64,000 nucleotides of DNA, taken from contig RQTK01000510.1 of NCBI GenBank assembly GCA_003991915.1, positions 257,616 to 321,615 of the forward strand, given 5' to 3'. The notes under the pieces were generated by a model, which saw only the letters and a program-made list of their open reading frames with translations, ran no database searches and was not told the origin of the DNA. The position numbers and the translations under genes are program-made. Of the stretch, positions 26,157 through 36,949 are shown piece by piece. Positions within the stretch are counted from its first letter, which is position 1; each line of letters starts with the position of its first letter. This stretch comes from Elysia chlorotica (taxonomy: Eukaryota; Mollusca; Gastropoda; Plakobranchidae).

Positions 26157-27000
26157 TGCTATTTTGTTGTTGTTGTTTTTTTTTTAATTTGGGAGAAGGG
26201 TGTTGGTGTTTTCACTCTTGCATTCACTGGAAGTAAACCTTGCTTCCATCAAACTTTACAACACATAATCACAATGAAATAGTGCGTCAGTTCGAAATTA
26301 TTTTACTACCATCAGTTTTTTCATTACACCATTGTTTTCTGATAATATTATTTACTCTTCTTTTGGTAAAATTTGATACAAAATTATGCATTTTGTTCTA
26401 TGAAATATTAAACAAAATATCAACAGATTTCGAAATAGATGAAACTAAACACAACATGCTGTCAGCAAACATACTTATCAGTTTAAACGTATATTAATCT
26501 GTAAATAATAAATCTTTAAGATAAAAGTAATTAAGCCTATATTTTCCATTCAGCTTCCTTTATCGAGATAAAAATTTACAAAAAACAACAACAAAAAGAA
26601 TAACAATCTTATCCGTCATAACAAAAAACGTTTGTTCTATGAATTAAGCGTGTCTCGAATCAATACATTTTTTTCCAAACGCATATTAATCCTTAAACAT
26701 GTTTGAATAGATTTTCAAGGCCATAAATTCTATAGTACATAATTAAAGTTGCGAAATCAGTAAGATGACTGCTCACAGTGTTTACGGAGGCTTAGTTTAA
26801 ATTAATGGATAGATGATTATTACGTAATACATTGTCACATGAAAAAAGAAAGAAATTTACTTTGTGATAAAATAATACGTGAGGTATTTTCTATATTTTT
26901 GTTTGTTTGAAGGAGCTTTAAGAAATTTAGCTGGAAAATATAAGTGTATGCAACTGTACATATATTATTATCATTATCTTTTATTATTGTTTTTATAAAG

Positions 27001-27297
27001 ACATCTGGTGCTATACCGGTGAGGCATCTAGTCCCTCCTGTATATCTAGATATGATTCCCAGTGCGCAAATCGCAAACCGCAAATCGACAGAACGCGCCA
27101 GGCATAACATACTCGTACAAACATTATTAAGATAACCAGTCATTCCGTGATGCACTGCAATCCAACCAGAGATTATGGCGTGGACACTGAGACAGCCACT
27201 GTTGGACTGTAGGTCCAGCGAACACGTTCTACTCACCCTCGGCGATCCGCTCAAATGAGATCGGGGGCCTGGCAGCACTGGGCGACCCGGGCTCCTG
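27001..27297. repeat. Duplicated segment, original copy (includes part of linker exon)
   Basis: About 297 bp beginning ACATCTGGTGCTATACCGGT is repeated at 29703-29987. The duplicated block ends inside the linker exon near GACCCGGGCTCCTGA. Confidence 0.82.
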
Positions 27298-27383
27298 ACC
27301 GTCTGTGTTGTGAGGTGGCTCATCACCTAAGTCTGGTTGTCTTCCAGACGGCCGCAGCGGGTTTACACCCCCGGCTAATAAAT
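27237..27383 (-). CDS. smoc: SMOC-like exon: Pro/Gly/Ser-rich linker before Tg2
   Basis: 147 nt, phase 1 to phase 1. Encodes a low-complexity hydrophilic linker starting LLAGGVNPLRPSGRQPDL and ending PPISFERIAE, without cysteines. The acceptor is TTTTTACCTACAG and the donor GAGG|GTGAGT, both near consensus. GC content is far above the intron background. It joins EC domain 1 to Tg2; SMOC proteins have a poorly conserved region here. Confidence 0.8.
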
Positions 27384-28489
27384 CTGTAGGTAAAAATGTG
27401 TTAGAGTGTATGCCCCTTTCAATTGCATTAACGAGATAGTTAGTCTCTGTGTGTATGTATGTGTATGAGAGAATTATTAGGGGTTCAGGAGAATGGAGGT
27501 AAGAGAAAGACAGAAAATCAGGGTAAGGGAAGAAAAAAGGTGACATATAAGTATGTGAAGCATTTTAACATACTATGAAATACAGACTAAAGAACTTTTT
27601 CACGGCATCGTTTCTTGTAAAGGATTATAATTATTGTCCAAATATGAAACATTTCATAACATGTTGTGTATTTAAAAATAGAAATAAAATTAGTGTATTG
27701 GTTTTAATTTCGATAAATTATACAAGGTAACACATCTTAAAGATATATTTTTTTACTAATATTCTTTATTGTATTATTTAAAAAAAAGTGTCACATGGAA
27801 GCCACCACCATACAAAAATATTTAAAAACCATATAAGTTTAACGATCACCTGTATACGTTTATAAATAAACACTCAATGTAAAAGTTGTAATTAATTAAA
27901 AAAAAAAAAAAAAAATAAAAAAAGGATTTCAGTTGACAATTTTGTGAAATTAAGCGCGTTGAATACCTTAATATCATTTTGACGGCTACATATCAAACAA
28001 AACTGAACGTATTATTTAATGTAATTGATTTTTCAATGTCATATGAAAAAACTTTGTTTGGATAATGATGATAGTGACATGAAAAAGAAAAGAACACAGC
28101 TATCTTTAGATGTTTCCTACAAAACTCTACTGAATCTTAAATCGGCTATAGAACCTGGATATATTTTTTTTCCTTTGTATAAAATAAGACAACACTATTT
28201 GGTAGGAATTGAACAAAAAATGCAGGAATATAAAAGTCGGTCTGTAATATGAAACGGGAGATAATTCAAGGCGTCATGAATATTTGTTTTGTTGTCTTTC
28301 TTGTTTCTTTGAAGTCATCTAAACAATGTAGCATAATCAAATTTTCAAAAGTGCTATTTATAGAAAATACAATTTAACGTGCATTCCATAATATAATTAC
28401 ATGTGTGCGACTTTATAAACTTTACACACCTACACAGAAGGTAGAGACGACAATTTCCAAAACCCTAAAACAAAGGTTTTGAATACATT

Positions 28490-28672
28490 AGAGTGGTTTG
28501 GTTTGGTTTGGCTTGGTTTTAACGTCCAACATCAGCACTATATAGGCTATATTGTGGACGGACCCCAAGACGGACGTCTGAAAATTTTATGTGCTGCCAC
28601 ACACGAGACAGGGCGGGGATACCATGACTCCTGTCTCAGCCGGTCACATTATACTGACACCGAACATTAGAG
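28490..28672 (-). mobile_element. SINE body (5' truncated)
   Basis: The minus strand reads GGTGTCAGTATAATGTGACC, GGCTGAGACAGGAGTCATGG, CTTGGGGTCCGTCCACAATA and a tail of TGATGTTGGACGTTAAAACC. The tRNA head is missing. Confidence 0.72.
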
Positions 28673-29529
28673 TGGTGTACTAATCACAACCCGTCATTCT
28701 CAGAGTTAAAATGAGTACAATGATGTCCATGCGCCCGCAGTGCGAGACAATTATTATTAAAAATGACCAGTAACAGAACATGGACTATATAAATATGTAG
28801 AGGAATAAACCTGGTTGGTGTGTGAGAGAGGACCGAACTGTACTTTGAAAAAAAAATGTATAAGATGTGTAGACGCACACCAACCTCTAGTTGACATCAC
28901 TGTAATTATCATGCTTGTATCATGCCTAGTGTTATACCTGCAACAAACCCAGCTAACTTGTACATATTAAATAACAAGGAATAATAATTATTATAAGATT
29001 TGGGATTAGATGACCCTCATTACACCATGCATGTATTCTGTACAAAATTACCCTCAAAGGTTCCATGCCAGGGTATATAGTATATGGGAGATATCTAGAA
29101 ATCAAATTGTCTCTATCATGTTATGTCATGCACAGATCCCTCTAGAGAAAACTTCACTAATGTTATATAAACATATTTGAAACAAACAGATGACTACAGC
29201 TTTGTTACCTCATTCCACCATGCATATGCTGTGCACACACAAACACACGTTTGTCATTGGTACCATGTAATTATTTTATAGCTATGTTAGGTACGTTCTG
29301 TCGATATGCGTTTTCTTATGATTAGAGGGTAGATATATTATGACTGTATATTTATGTATGATAAAATTGAGAATGTTGTGCTGATTGTCAATTCAGCCTT
29401 GAATCGAGATAGATATCTTTATGTCTACAGGTAAGGATAAGCAGAATCTCAATTAACATTGAAAATTTTTATTGTAGTTACTTCGTCAAGATTAGTTTGT
29501 TTGCTTCTCTTCGAACATCCATTATCAGA

Positions 29530-29640
29530 AGCTAGACAAGAGCGCGGATGGGGTCCAAGACGAACGTCTGACAACTTCACATGCCTGCACACAGAGACAG
29601 AACATGGAGGCCAGGACTACTGCCACAGTCGGTCACAATA
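29530..29640 (-). mobile_element. SINE body fragment
   Basis: The minus strand matches the same family (TGTGACCGACTGTGGCAGTA, then CAGACGTTCGTCTTGGACCC), with an internal change in the middle and both ends truncated. Confidence 0.55.
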
Positions 29641-29702
29641 AAATCCAACGCAAAGAAACGAGGCGGCCCAGTCAGGAATCAGATCAGAATTTTATCTTAA
29701 AA

Positions 29703-29987
29703 GACATCTGGTGCTATACCGGTGAGGCATCTAGTCCCTCCTGTATATCTAGATATGATTCACAGTGCGCAGATCGCAAACCGCAAATCGACAGAACGCG
29801 TCAAACATAACATACAAACATTATTAAGATAACCAGTCATTCCGTGATGCACTGCAATCCAACCAGAGATTATGGCGTGGACACTGAGACAGCCACTGTA
29901 GGTCCAGCGAGAACGTTCTACTCACCCTCGGCGATCCGCTCAAATGAGATCGGGGGCCTGGCAGCACTGGGCGACCCGGACTCCTGA
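29703..29987. repeat. Duplicated segment, second copy
   Basis: High-identity copy of 27001-27297 in the same orientation with small deletions, including loss of a TGGACTGT-like piece. The exon part and its donor are retained. Confidence 0.82.
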
Positions 29988-29991
29988 TCAG
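29926..29991 (-). CDS. Possible alternative linker exon: shortened duplicate of the 27.3-kb exon
   Basis: The 66-nt segment matches the last two thirds of the linker exon at 27237-27383 and keeps its donor (GAGG|GTGAGT). The duplication breaks inside the exon, but the new flank provides an AG (TCTCTGAACTCAG|CT) in the same phase, so it would be a phase 1-1 exon reading DQESGSPSAARPPISFERIA plus E. Using it instead of, or in addition to, the long exon keeps frame. Whether it is spliced is unknown; it may be a dead copy. Confidence 0.4.
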
Positions 29992-30112
29992 CTGAGTTCA
30001 GAGATATGAACATGCGAAAAGACACTATCAATCCAAGAGCGCACGGTGGCCACAGTTCTTGTGGCTCGCTAAGTATTGCACATGCCCCGAGTGGTACGAC
30101 GTTAGTAGGTAG

Positions 30113-30745
30113 TGTAGTGAAAGAGTAAGCAGTGGGGGTTGAGGGGGTTGACTAAGAAAGGTGTGGGTACAGGATTAGCAGTGGGGGTTGAGGGGATTGG
30201 CTAAGAAAGGTGTATAAAGGAAGCAGTGGGGGTTGAGGGGATTGGCTAAGAAAGGTGTAGTTAAAGGGTAAGCAGTGGGGGTTGAGGGAGTTGACTAAGA
30301 AAGGTGTGGGTAAAGAATAAGCAGTGGGAGTTGAGGGGGTTGACTAGGAAAGGTGTGGGTAAAGGATTAGCAGTGGGGGTTGAGGGGGGTGGCTAAGAAA
30401 GATTTAGTTAAAGAGTAAGCAGCGGGGGTTGAGGGGGTTGACTAGGAAAGGTGTGGGTAAAGAATAAGCAGTGGGAGTTGAGGGAGTTGACTAAGAAAGG
30501 TGTGGGTAAAGGATTAACAGTGGGGGTTGAGGGGGTTGACTAAGAAAGATGTAGTTTAAGAGTAAGCAGCGGGAGTTGAGGGAGTTGACTAAGAAAGGTG
30601 TTGTTAAAGAATAAGCAGTGGGAGTTGAGGGGGTTGACTAAGAAAGGTGTGGGTAAAGAATAAGCAGTGGGGGTTGAGGGGGGGGGAGACTAAAAAAATG
30701 TAGTTAAAGGGTAAGCAGTGGGGTTGAGCAGGTTGACTGGAAAGA
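30113..30745. repeat. 49-bp G-rich minisatellite, about 13 copies
   Basis: Units of about 49 bp starting AGCAGTGGGGGTTGAGGGGG recur near 30131, 30179, 30224, 30272, 30321, 30370, 30420, 30468, 30517, 30566, 30614, 30663 and 30715. All G runs lie on the plus strand, which is the non-transcribed-template orientation for the minus-strand host gene's antisense. Confidence 0.85.
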
Positions 30746-31250
30746 TGGGCGGAAAGAGAGAAGGCGGTTAGACAAAGAGAAAAGATCTGAGATGCCGTTA
30801 GTAGACAATAAGTCAAATGTTAAGCAGTGTAAGTCGAGAAAGTAAACTAGAAAGATGAATGGAATGAGAGACAGGAGAAGTGGTTGAGTTTGAGAAATAA
30901 TATGAGACTTGCTAGGAAGAAGGATTGGTGGAGGCAAAAGGATCAGCCCTATTTGGAAATGCGAGATTATGGAAATGGGAAGGGAGATGGCTACCACTGC
31001 CAACAAGCACAGCAGTCCAGGATGATGATACCACCACCAGAAATGTCCGCTAAGGGCAAGAAGCTCTAGGATTTTCAATAATTTTATAGCTGCCAGCCTT
31101 TAGCGAAAAAAAAAAATCAAACAAGAGCGAGCGAATTTTATGACAGCAGGATGTTAAAGCCGTAAAAGCCTTAGAAATCTTGGATTTGACAGCCCTCAGG
31201 GTATTGAGATTGATCAAATTAAGTCGATAAAAGGAAGGGTGGGTAATGAC

Positions 31251-31514
31251 ATGCTTGAAATGTCTGTAAATTGTGATATTATGGTGCTTGTCGTATTGCG
31301 GGGGTTAGTAATACCCATTGGTTTAATGGTTATGACTTTCTTGTCTATGGATATGTTTAGGTTCAATGGGGGAACTTTTAATGACGGCTATGAAATATTG
31401 TCCTCGATTTATACATTGGCTGATTGGCGTGATATTTGTCTTTATTTGATCGTGGTGTTTACTATTGGACTTTCTAGCACTGTGTTAAACAATTTAGTAG
31501 AAATGTTAAGATAA
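31251..31514 (+). CDS. Unrecognised ORF with two hydrophobic segments
   Basis: ATG at 31251 opens an 87-codon frame ending TAA at 31514, between the minisatellite and a GATA array. It has two hydrophobic stretches, IMVLVVLRGLVIPIGLMVM and ICLYLIVVFTIGLSS, separated by a polar loop with FNGGTFNDGYE. Codons are varied rather than repetitive. No family recognised. It could be a chance frame, a transposon fragment or part of a spliced membrane protein. Opposite strand to the host gene. Confidence 0.22.
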   Translation: MLEMSVNCDIMVLVVLRGLVIPIGLMVMTFLSMDMFRFNGGTFNDGYEILSSIYTLADWRDICLYLIVVFTIGLSSTVLNNLVEMLR

Positions 31515-31570
31515 AAAGAGCTGATTGTCTTGATAAACAAAGCTAGATCTATGGATAGGTAGATAGATGG

Positions 31571-31574
31571 TTAA

Positions 31575-31647
<73 letters not shown>
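31571..31647. repeat. (GATA)n
   Basis: Near-perfect GATA repeat. Confidence 0.95.
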
Positions 31648-31899
31648 GTGGGATAAAGAGAGAAATAGAGATAGAGTGAGAAAGTAGATGAAGGTATAGA
31701 GTTTTAGTAGACTTCCAGCACCACACAGTATTGCATTTTGCGGTGAGGTTTAAAGTACTCGTAAAAAGAATGGAGGCAAGGCAACCCTGTGCAAACAGGT
31801 TTCCATTCTTTTTAAAAACACTTTGTATTGCTACAGAATCGTGGTTTAGGCTGTACCAAGCACCGAACGAACAAAGTGCAAACAGGTCTTTTGTTTTCT

Positions 31900-33050
31900 T
31901 ATCAAAGTTGTGACATGTACTGTAGTTAAATTTAAGTGGAAAACATTATTGATTTTGCACGTCTTTAGTGTTTGCTATCTCTCAAATTACTGAAAATATT
32001 TGCATTTAGAGAAACAGATTTTTAAACATTGCTTTAAACGAAAAGAAGAATTAAGCCTGTAAGCCAACCTCTTTAAAAAGGAAAGTATCATTGTAATACG
32101 CCAGCATATTTTTTCCGTTGTCCTTTTTTAAAATATAAATATTGAATTTAAATTTTGAATTCGTTTCAATTTAGCATGATTATTATGAACATTCTCCCAC
32201 ACAGAAAACATTCATTAACCTTATTGAGAACTATCCTTGTCTAGATTTTTAAGAAGGTCGATACGATAAAAAGGAAAGACCTTGATCAATATCGTAGAAA
32301 AGTATTTTTGTGTACATTTCTAATAAGGGCCTTTTTATTCTAAGCATTCTTATGTTGTTTTCGACCCATACCTAGCCAATATTTAATTAATGTCAATGCT
32401 TGCGTGTCTCATTATAGTTCACTCTGATACTTATATTTCAGAAAAAAATGATAGATCAGTTTAATCACAGTAAGTGCAATACAACTTCTTCTGCTTCCAC
32501 TTTGTTTATTCAAATGTTCATAGATAGCCTTAAACAACGATGAATTATTTTACATAAACTGGGCGCTTTTTCTTGGAAATGGCTCAATAATATCGCCCAG
32601 ATTCTGCAAAACACACTCTCCATTCACGCTACTCACAAACATCTCTCTAACAGCCTCTCATCCAGTCAAATCAATCCTGACTCTTCAATCATTCAGGATT
32701 TTTCCTCTCATATTAAACATTTATGCAGTAACAAACAAAAAAAAGTTTTAAACTTAGTACGATGGCTAGAGGTTTGTTAACACTTGTATGTTTTTAAACT
32801 GCAGAAAACACATCTTTGATACTTAACTATAGTATTTGAATTACTTTTATTTTTTCAAAGTCACAATACTGATTTAAAAATAATTATTTTAAACATTATT
32901 GCAATTCTTGGTAATTATTATCAGTGGATCTAAGTTGACAAAGCAACCTTTTTTCGTTGCCAAAAAGAGCGTAATAGAAATTCAAACAAAAAATTAAGCT
33001 TAGATTTTAAAAAAAAGGGTTGAAAAAACAGTAACTAAAGAGTTAATGAA
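31900..33050. other. Intron sequence, nothing recognised
   Basis: AT-rich stretch between the linker exon and the EC1 last exon. Confidence 0.6.
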
Positions 33051-33057
33051 GACTTAC

Positions 33058-33202
33058 ATCTTATGTCCACTCCCAAACAAAGCGTCCACTCTGCCTTTTC
33101 TATCTTGCGGTCCTTGACTTTGTCGCAGTAGCGCACAAACCTCTTGGCGCATGCGCGAGGCTGAATCAGCTTTTTCACGATGCGTCCGAAGTTTCGTACT
33201 TC
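33058..33202 (-). CDS. smoc: SMOC-like exon: EC domain 1, EF-hand 2
   Basis: 48 codons plus one base (phase 0 in, phase 1 out). Contains CAKRFVRYCDKVKDRKIEKA followed by EWTLCLGVD, with the two Cys pairs of a SPARC-type second EF-hand (C266, C274, C290 in the model). Over 29 aligned residues it is identical at 16 positions to the matching exon of EC domain 2. The loop D275-E286 has Val where a ligand Asp or Asn is expected at position 3, suggesting weaker calcium binding. The acceptor is TTTCTTTACTAG and the donor AGAT|GTAAGT. Confidence 0.85.
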
Positions 33203-33522
33203 CTAGTAAAGAAAAAAATAGCGGCCAAATTTCAGTACGATGGTTTGATTAACTTAAGAATTATTTTATATGCAATGTCCTACATTTCTTTTTCAATCCT
33301 TGACTTTGGTGAATAAATAAAGAAGATTTAATATTACCTGATCTCATTTCATCCATCTGATCCTAAATATCTGTTATTTAAGTGCATGTGAATATATGTT
33401 TTATCACTGTTTTTGTTTATTTCATTTTTTTTACAATCTAAACATAAATTCAGTCCGTCAACTTATTGTATTACAAATCAGAAAAGTAAAGTTAAACAAG
33501 GATTTGAATCGTTCCTTAATAC

Positions 33523-33614
33523 CTTAAACTTCAAAATATCATCTCGATTCTTGTCCAATTCCTCAAATTTCCAAATAACTATTGCTCTTTCTGTTCCATA
33601 TATCTTGGCTTCTT
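33523..33614 (-). CDS. smoc: SMOC-like exon: EC domain 1, EF-hand 1
   Basis: Encodes EEAKIYGTERAIVIWKFEEL then DKNRDDILKFK (phase 1 in, phase 0 out). The EF loop D238-E249 has Asp, Asn, Asp, Asp at positions 1, 3, 5 and 6 and Glu at 12, contributed by the next exon; these are calcium-ligand residues. The acceptor is TATCACTTACAG and the donor TTTAAG|GTATTA. Confidence 0.8.
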
Positions 33615-33967
33615 CTGTAAGTGATATAAAAGTGAAGATAAGTTGAGGTTTAAAATGAAATTTTAAAAAAATGTTTCTATCAATAATCACTGAACACAAA
33701 ATCAATGTGAATAGTTTAATAAAGTGAACGAAGATTTTAAAAATTAAATACAAAATCAAATTTCGCAAATTTAAGATCTATTTTAAAACCCCATCTGGAT
33801 AGTGTTTATATGAATTTGCCCATGCAGATGGAAACGTTTTAATTCAAATTAAACCAATCACAAGTTTTACACTAATGACAAAAAGAACATCAAAACAACA
33901 ACATGTTCCTCGACTTTTTACTATTGCTGCTGCAAAAAAAATAGGAAAAAAATATTAACCCACTGAC

Positions 33968-34066
33968 CAGATCCTGGCGCCGGCTTGGGGTTGACTCTGA
34001 GATACTCTTCCTCGAACACTTTGATCAAGGCAGTATTAAAAAGCTGCCTGTCTTTACCACTACATT
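33968..34066 (-). CDS. smoc: SMOC-like exon: start of EC domain 1
   Basis: 99 nt, phase 1 to phase 1. Encodes KCSGKDRQLFNTALIKVF followed by EEEYLRVNPKPAPGSG: the first cysteine and N-terminal helix of a SPARC-type extracellular calcium-binding domain. The acceptor is CTGTCCTCAG|AA and the donor GATCTG|GTCAGT. The upstream intron holds two copies of a 60-70 bp segment and TAA microsatellites. Confidence 0.75.
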
Positions 34067-34088
34067 CTGAGGACAGTAGATGAAATAG

Positions 34089-34151
34089 TCTAATGAAATA
34101 GAAAAGCATATGAAAAGTAAACGTGTTTTGTGAAACTGTGACAAAATAATA

Positions 34152-34190
<39 letters not shown>

Positions 34191-34453
34191 GCGTAATCTG
34201 TGTATAATTCTATTAATTTTCATTGTGGTGTCTCACTATTATTGTAATGTAATTTCTTTTGAAGATGTCACGTTCAACATTATATATTTTCGATGTAACA
34301 CACATTGACTGAATAAATTTGAATTGAATTGAATTATTCAAACACACTCCACTTTTCACATTGTTCAAATCGATTAGTCAGAAATAGTCTAATGAAATCT
34401 AATGAAATAGAAAAGCATATGAAAAGTAAACGTGTTTTGTGAAACTGTGACAA

Positions 34454-34510
<57 letters not shown>
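34089..34510. repeat. Direct repeats flanking two (TAA)n tracts
   Basis: A block with GAAATAGAAAAGCATATGAA and GTGTTTTGTGAAACTGTGAC occurs at about 34089-34150 and again at 34396-34457, each followed by ATA/TAA repeats (34155-34190 and 34455-34507). Immediately upstream, in transcript terms, of the first EC1 exon. Confidence 0.75.
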
Positions 34511-34513
<3 letters not shown>

Positions 34514-35004
34514 GTAAAAAAAGAAAAGGATAACGTGTTAATCTTTTAAAAACCAAACAAACAAACAATGAAAAAGACTGGAACAGCCGAATGTGTTTTA
34601 AAATAAATGTGTCATGTTTTAGATATCTTAATGTCGTTAACAAAATCCGATACAAATCATGTAGACAGAGATTAAGCAATGGGAGTGGAGAATAAGGTTT
34701 TTAGATACAGTGGCTAAGCCTGGGTGAAAAAAGGGATAACTGTTTAGAAAAAGAAAAGTATAGATAGAGTGCGGCAGTAATAAAGGCTAAAGTAAGTCAT
34801 CGTTTGGTAGATGAACACACACAAAGCTTATCAAATAAAATTTAAAGTAATCATAATAAGCTAGTTTGTTTTTTGTGGGGGGTTTTTGTGTGTAGAAAAA
34901 TTATGAGCCCTGGGGATGGGTGGGATGGGAAAAGTGTTGCGTAGAAAAACAACATTAAAAAAAATGATGTATATTTTGAAGAAAATAGGTGAAATATTAT
35001 TTAC

Positions 35005-35055
35005 TTTTTTTCTTTTTAGGCCTTCTTTGTCCTCCTCTCTGTGATCCTCGGTTTC
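35005..35055 (-). CDS. smoc: SMOC-like exon: short basic linker after Tg1
   Basis: A 51-nt exon with phase-1 borders. In the frame set by the previous exon it reads GNRGSQRGGQRRPKKKK, a strongly basic, glycine-rich linker. The acceptor is excellent (CTTTTTTCCAG|GA); the donor AAAAAAA|GTAAAT is weaker. Since the exon is symmetric it could be skipped without frame loss. The basic run could bind heparan sulfate, as proposed for SMOC proteins, but this is inference. The alternative frame, with ETEDHREEDKEG, does not fit the neighbouring phases. Confidence 0.55.
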
Positions 35056-35334
35056 CTGGAAAAAAGATGAAAATAAAATTATTACAGCATTTGCCATTCC
35101 TATTCAATGACTTAGACAAATCTAGTATCTAAGACGGACGCAATGTCCTGCAAACTTTACATTTTAGATTTTGAAACAAAATCAACAATAGAAATATGCC
35201 ACTGCCGTAAATAATGGTTCAAAATATTTACAGGGAAAGATTATAACATAGATCACAGCTTATCTTTTCTAAAAAAACAACCAACAAACAACTAATTAAA
35301 AAAAAAAAACCTTAAGCCAATACCATACATCTGC

Positions 35335-35415
35335 AAGGGTTGTGGAGCCAGGTGGCTAAAGTAGTAAAGCGTTTGAAATCTATGCAGAAAGTCGTTGGTT
35401 CAATACTAGAATGGG
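35335..35415 (+). repeat. tRNA-like sequence (SINE head)
   Basis: Plus strand: AGGTGGCTAAAGTAGTAAAG as A-box region and GTTGGTTCAATACTAG as B-box region, in tRNA-like spacing. Confidence 0.45.
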
Positions 35416-36423
35416 GGACATTTATTTGCAAATTTAGTCCATTTTTGGTTTTGTCGGTTTCAGCAAAAAAAAAAAAAACAACCTTGTACCCCCGCTTTTT
35501 ATTTTTGAGTCAGCATGCAAAACCGTCTAACCGTATTCTCAGGACCTGACCTGTACATGAGCTCATTCAATTCTATTCAGTGCTCACGGTCACTTTTGAC
35601 GTAAGAAACCATTGCTCGCCAATCATTAATGTCCTAAGTTTTCTCTTCTCTTTAGTGTATCATAAAACAACTAATACAATATGTGGTACCACCGTAGACT
35701 ATTTCAAGCAAGTTTAAGAATCTATGACACGTTACTCGTCCAGATAACGTCTCTGCTACAAAGAATATACACAGGGACGAATATAGATATATACATATAA
35801 ACGAAGTGTGTTATGGGGCTCTCTCCATGAGGGTGTATTGTGAGGCACAAATGTTGTGGGGCATTTAGCATATCAATTACTGTAAGGTTATATAATTTTA
35901 TATATATTATTTTTTTGTTGTCAGTGTATTTCTTTTTTTTTTTTCAAAATAGGAAAAAAGATGCAAATTTTGTGGGCTTTTGGGTTTTTTTTTCAATTGT
36001 AAAACATGGAAGTTAAAAAAGATGACATATTAACACTACCCTAGAAATGTAGGCCTACCAAGACAGAAATATCCAACTGCATAAACTGCATACAATTTTG
36101 CCTGGATTGTTAGGCTGTCTAACTACAATCTAATCAGAGCTCCTGCAAACACAACGTCTAGTATTTCAATTTTTTGATAGAACCACATACACTATACACA
36201 CATACATTTACAAACATCTTTGAAGGAAATTTCCATCTCAAACTAGATTTTGCTGTAAGTACTGAAAGTGAAAACCATTTTTAGAGTATAAAATAAAGTC
36301 AGATTCTAGAAAAGAATTATTGTCTTACAAATTAAGCTCTTAGTCTTAGCCTCATATGGACCTTGCCTTATTTACTTTTTATTTTGTTCACGGTGTTGAT
36401 TGTGCCGTTTTCGTTGTCGTTGT

Positions 36424-36426
36424 TTC

Positions 36427-36470
<44 letters not shown>

Positions 36471-36487
36471 CTGTTGTTGGTGTTGTT
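36424..36487. repeat. (GTT)n
   Basis: GTT repeat with CTG interruptions. Confidence 0.95.
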
Positions 36488-36949
36488 GATGTCTTGCTTT
36501 AGATCTATATCTGGTAACATTAATAATGAGATCGAATTGTGTAGGCCTTCAATTAGCTAATATGGGTCTAGATTTAGATTATAGAAGCCTAGATAGATTT
36601 TAGAGATTATAATCTTGATCTAAATCTGGTTCATTTATTGTCCACTACCCACAACCCATAATCAGAAAATATTATTCATAAGCATGCTCAAAGAAAGTTT
36701 ATCCGATATAGATATAAATTGTCGGGCAAAGTTTATGAGATAGACCCAGTAAAGGTGGGGAAAACAACAGACGCACACTTCTTTTAATACCAGTATTTAC
36801 AGGTGTACAATTTTAAAATATTTCCTTTTTTAAAAAGTAAACTAGTTGAAGGCGCGCGTATTCGCGGGATTAAAAGTTTACATCAATGCCAATTCTATGA
36901 TAAAGGTTCCTCTTACATTAAAACAGTATACCCTGCCGGTAACATGTCT

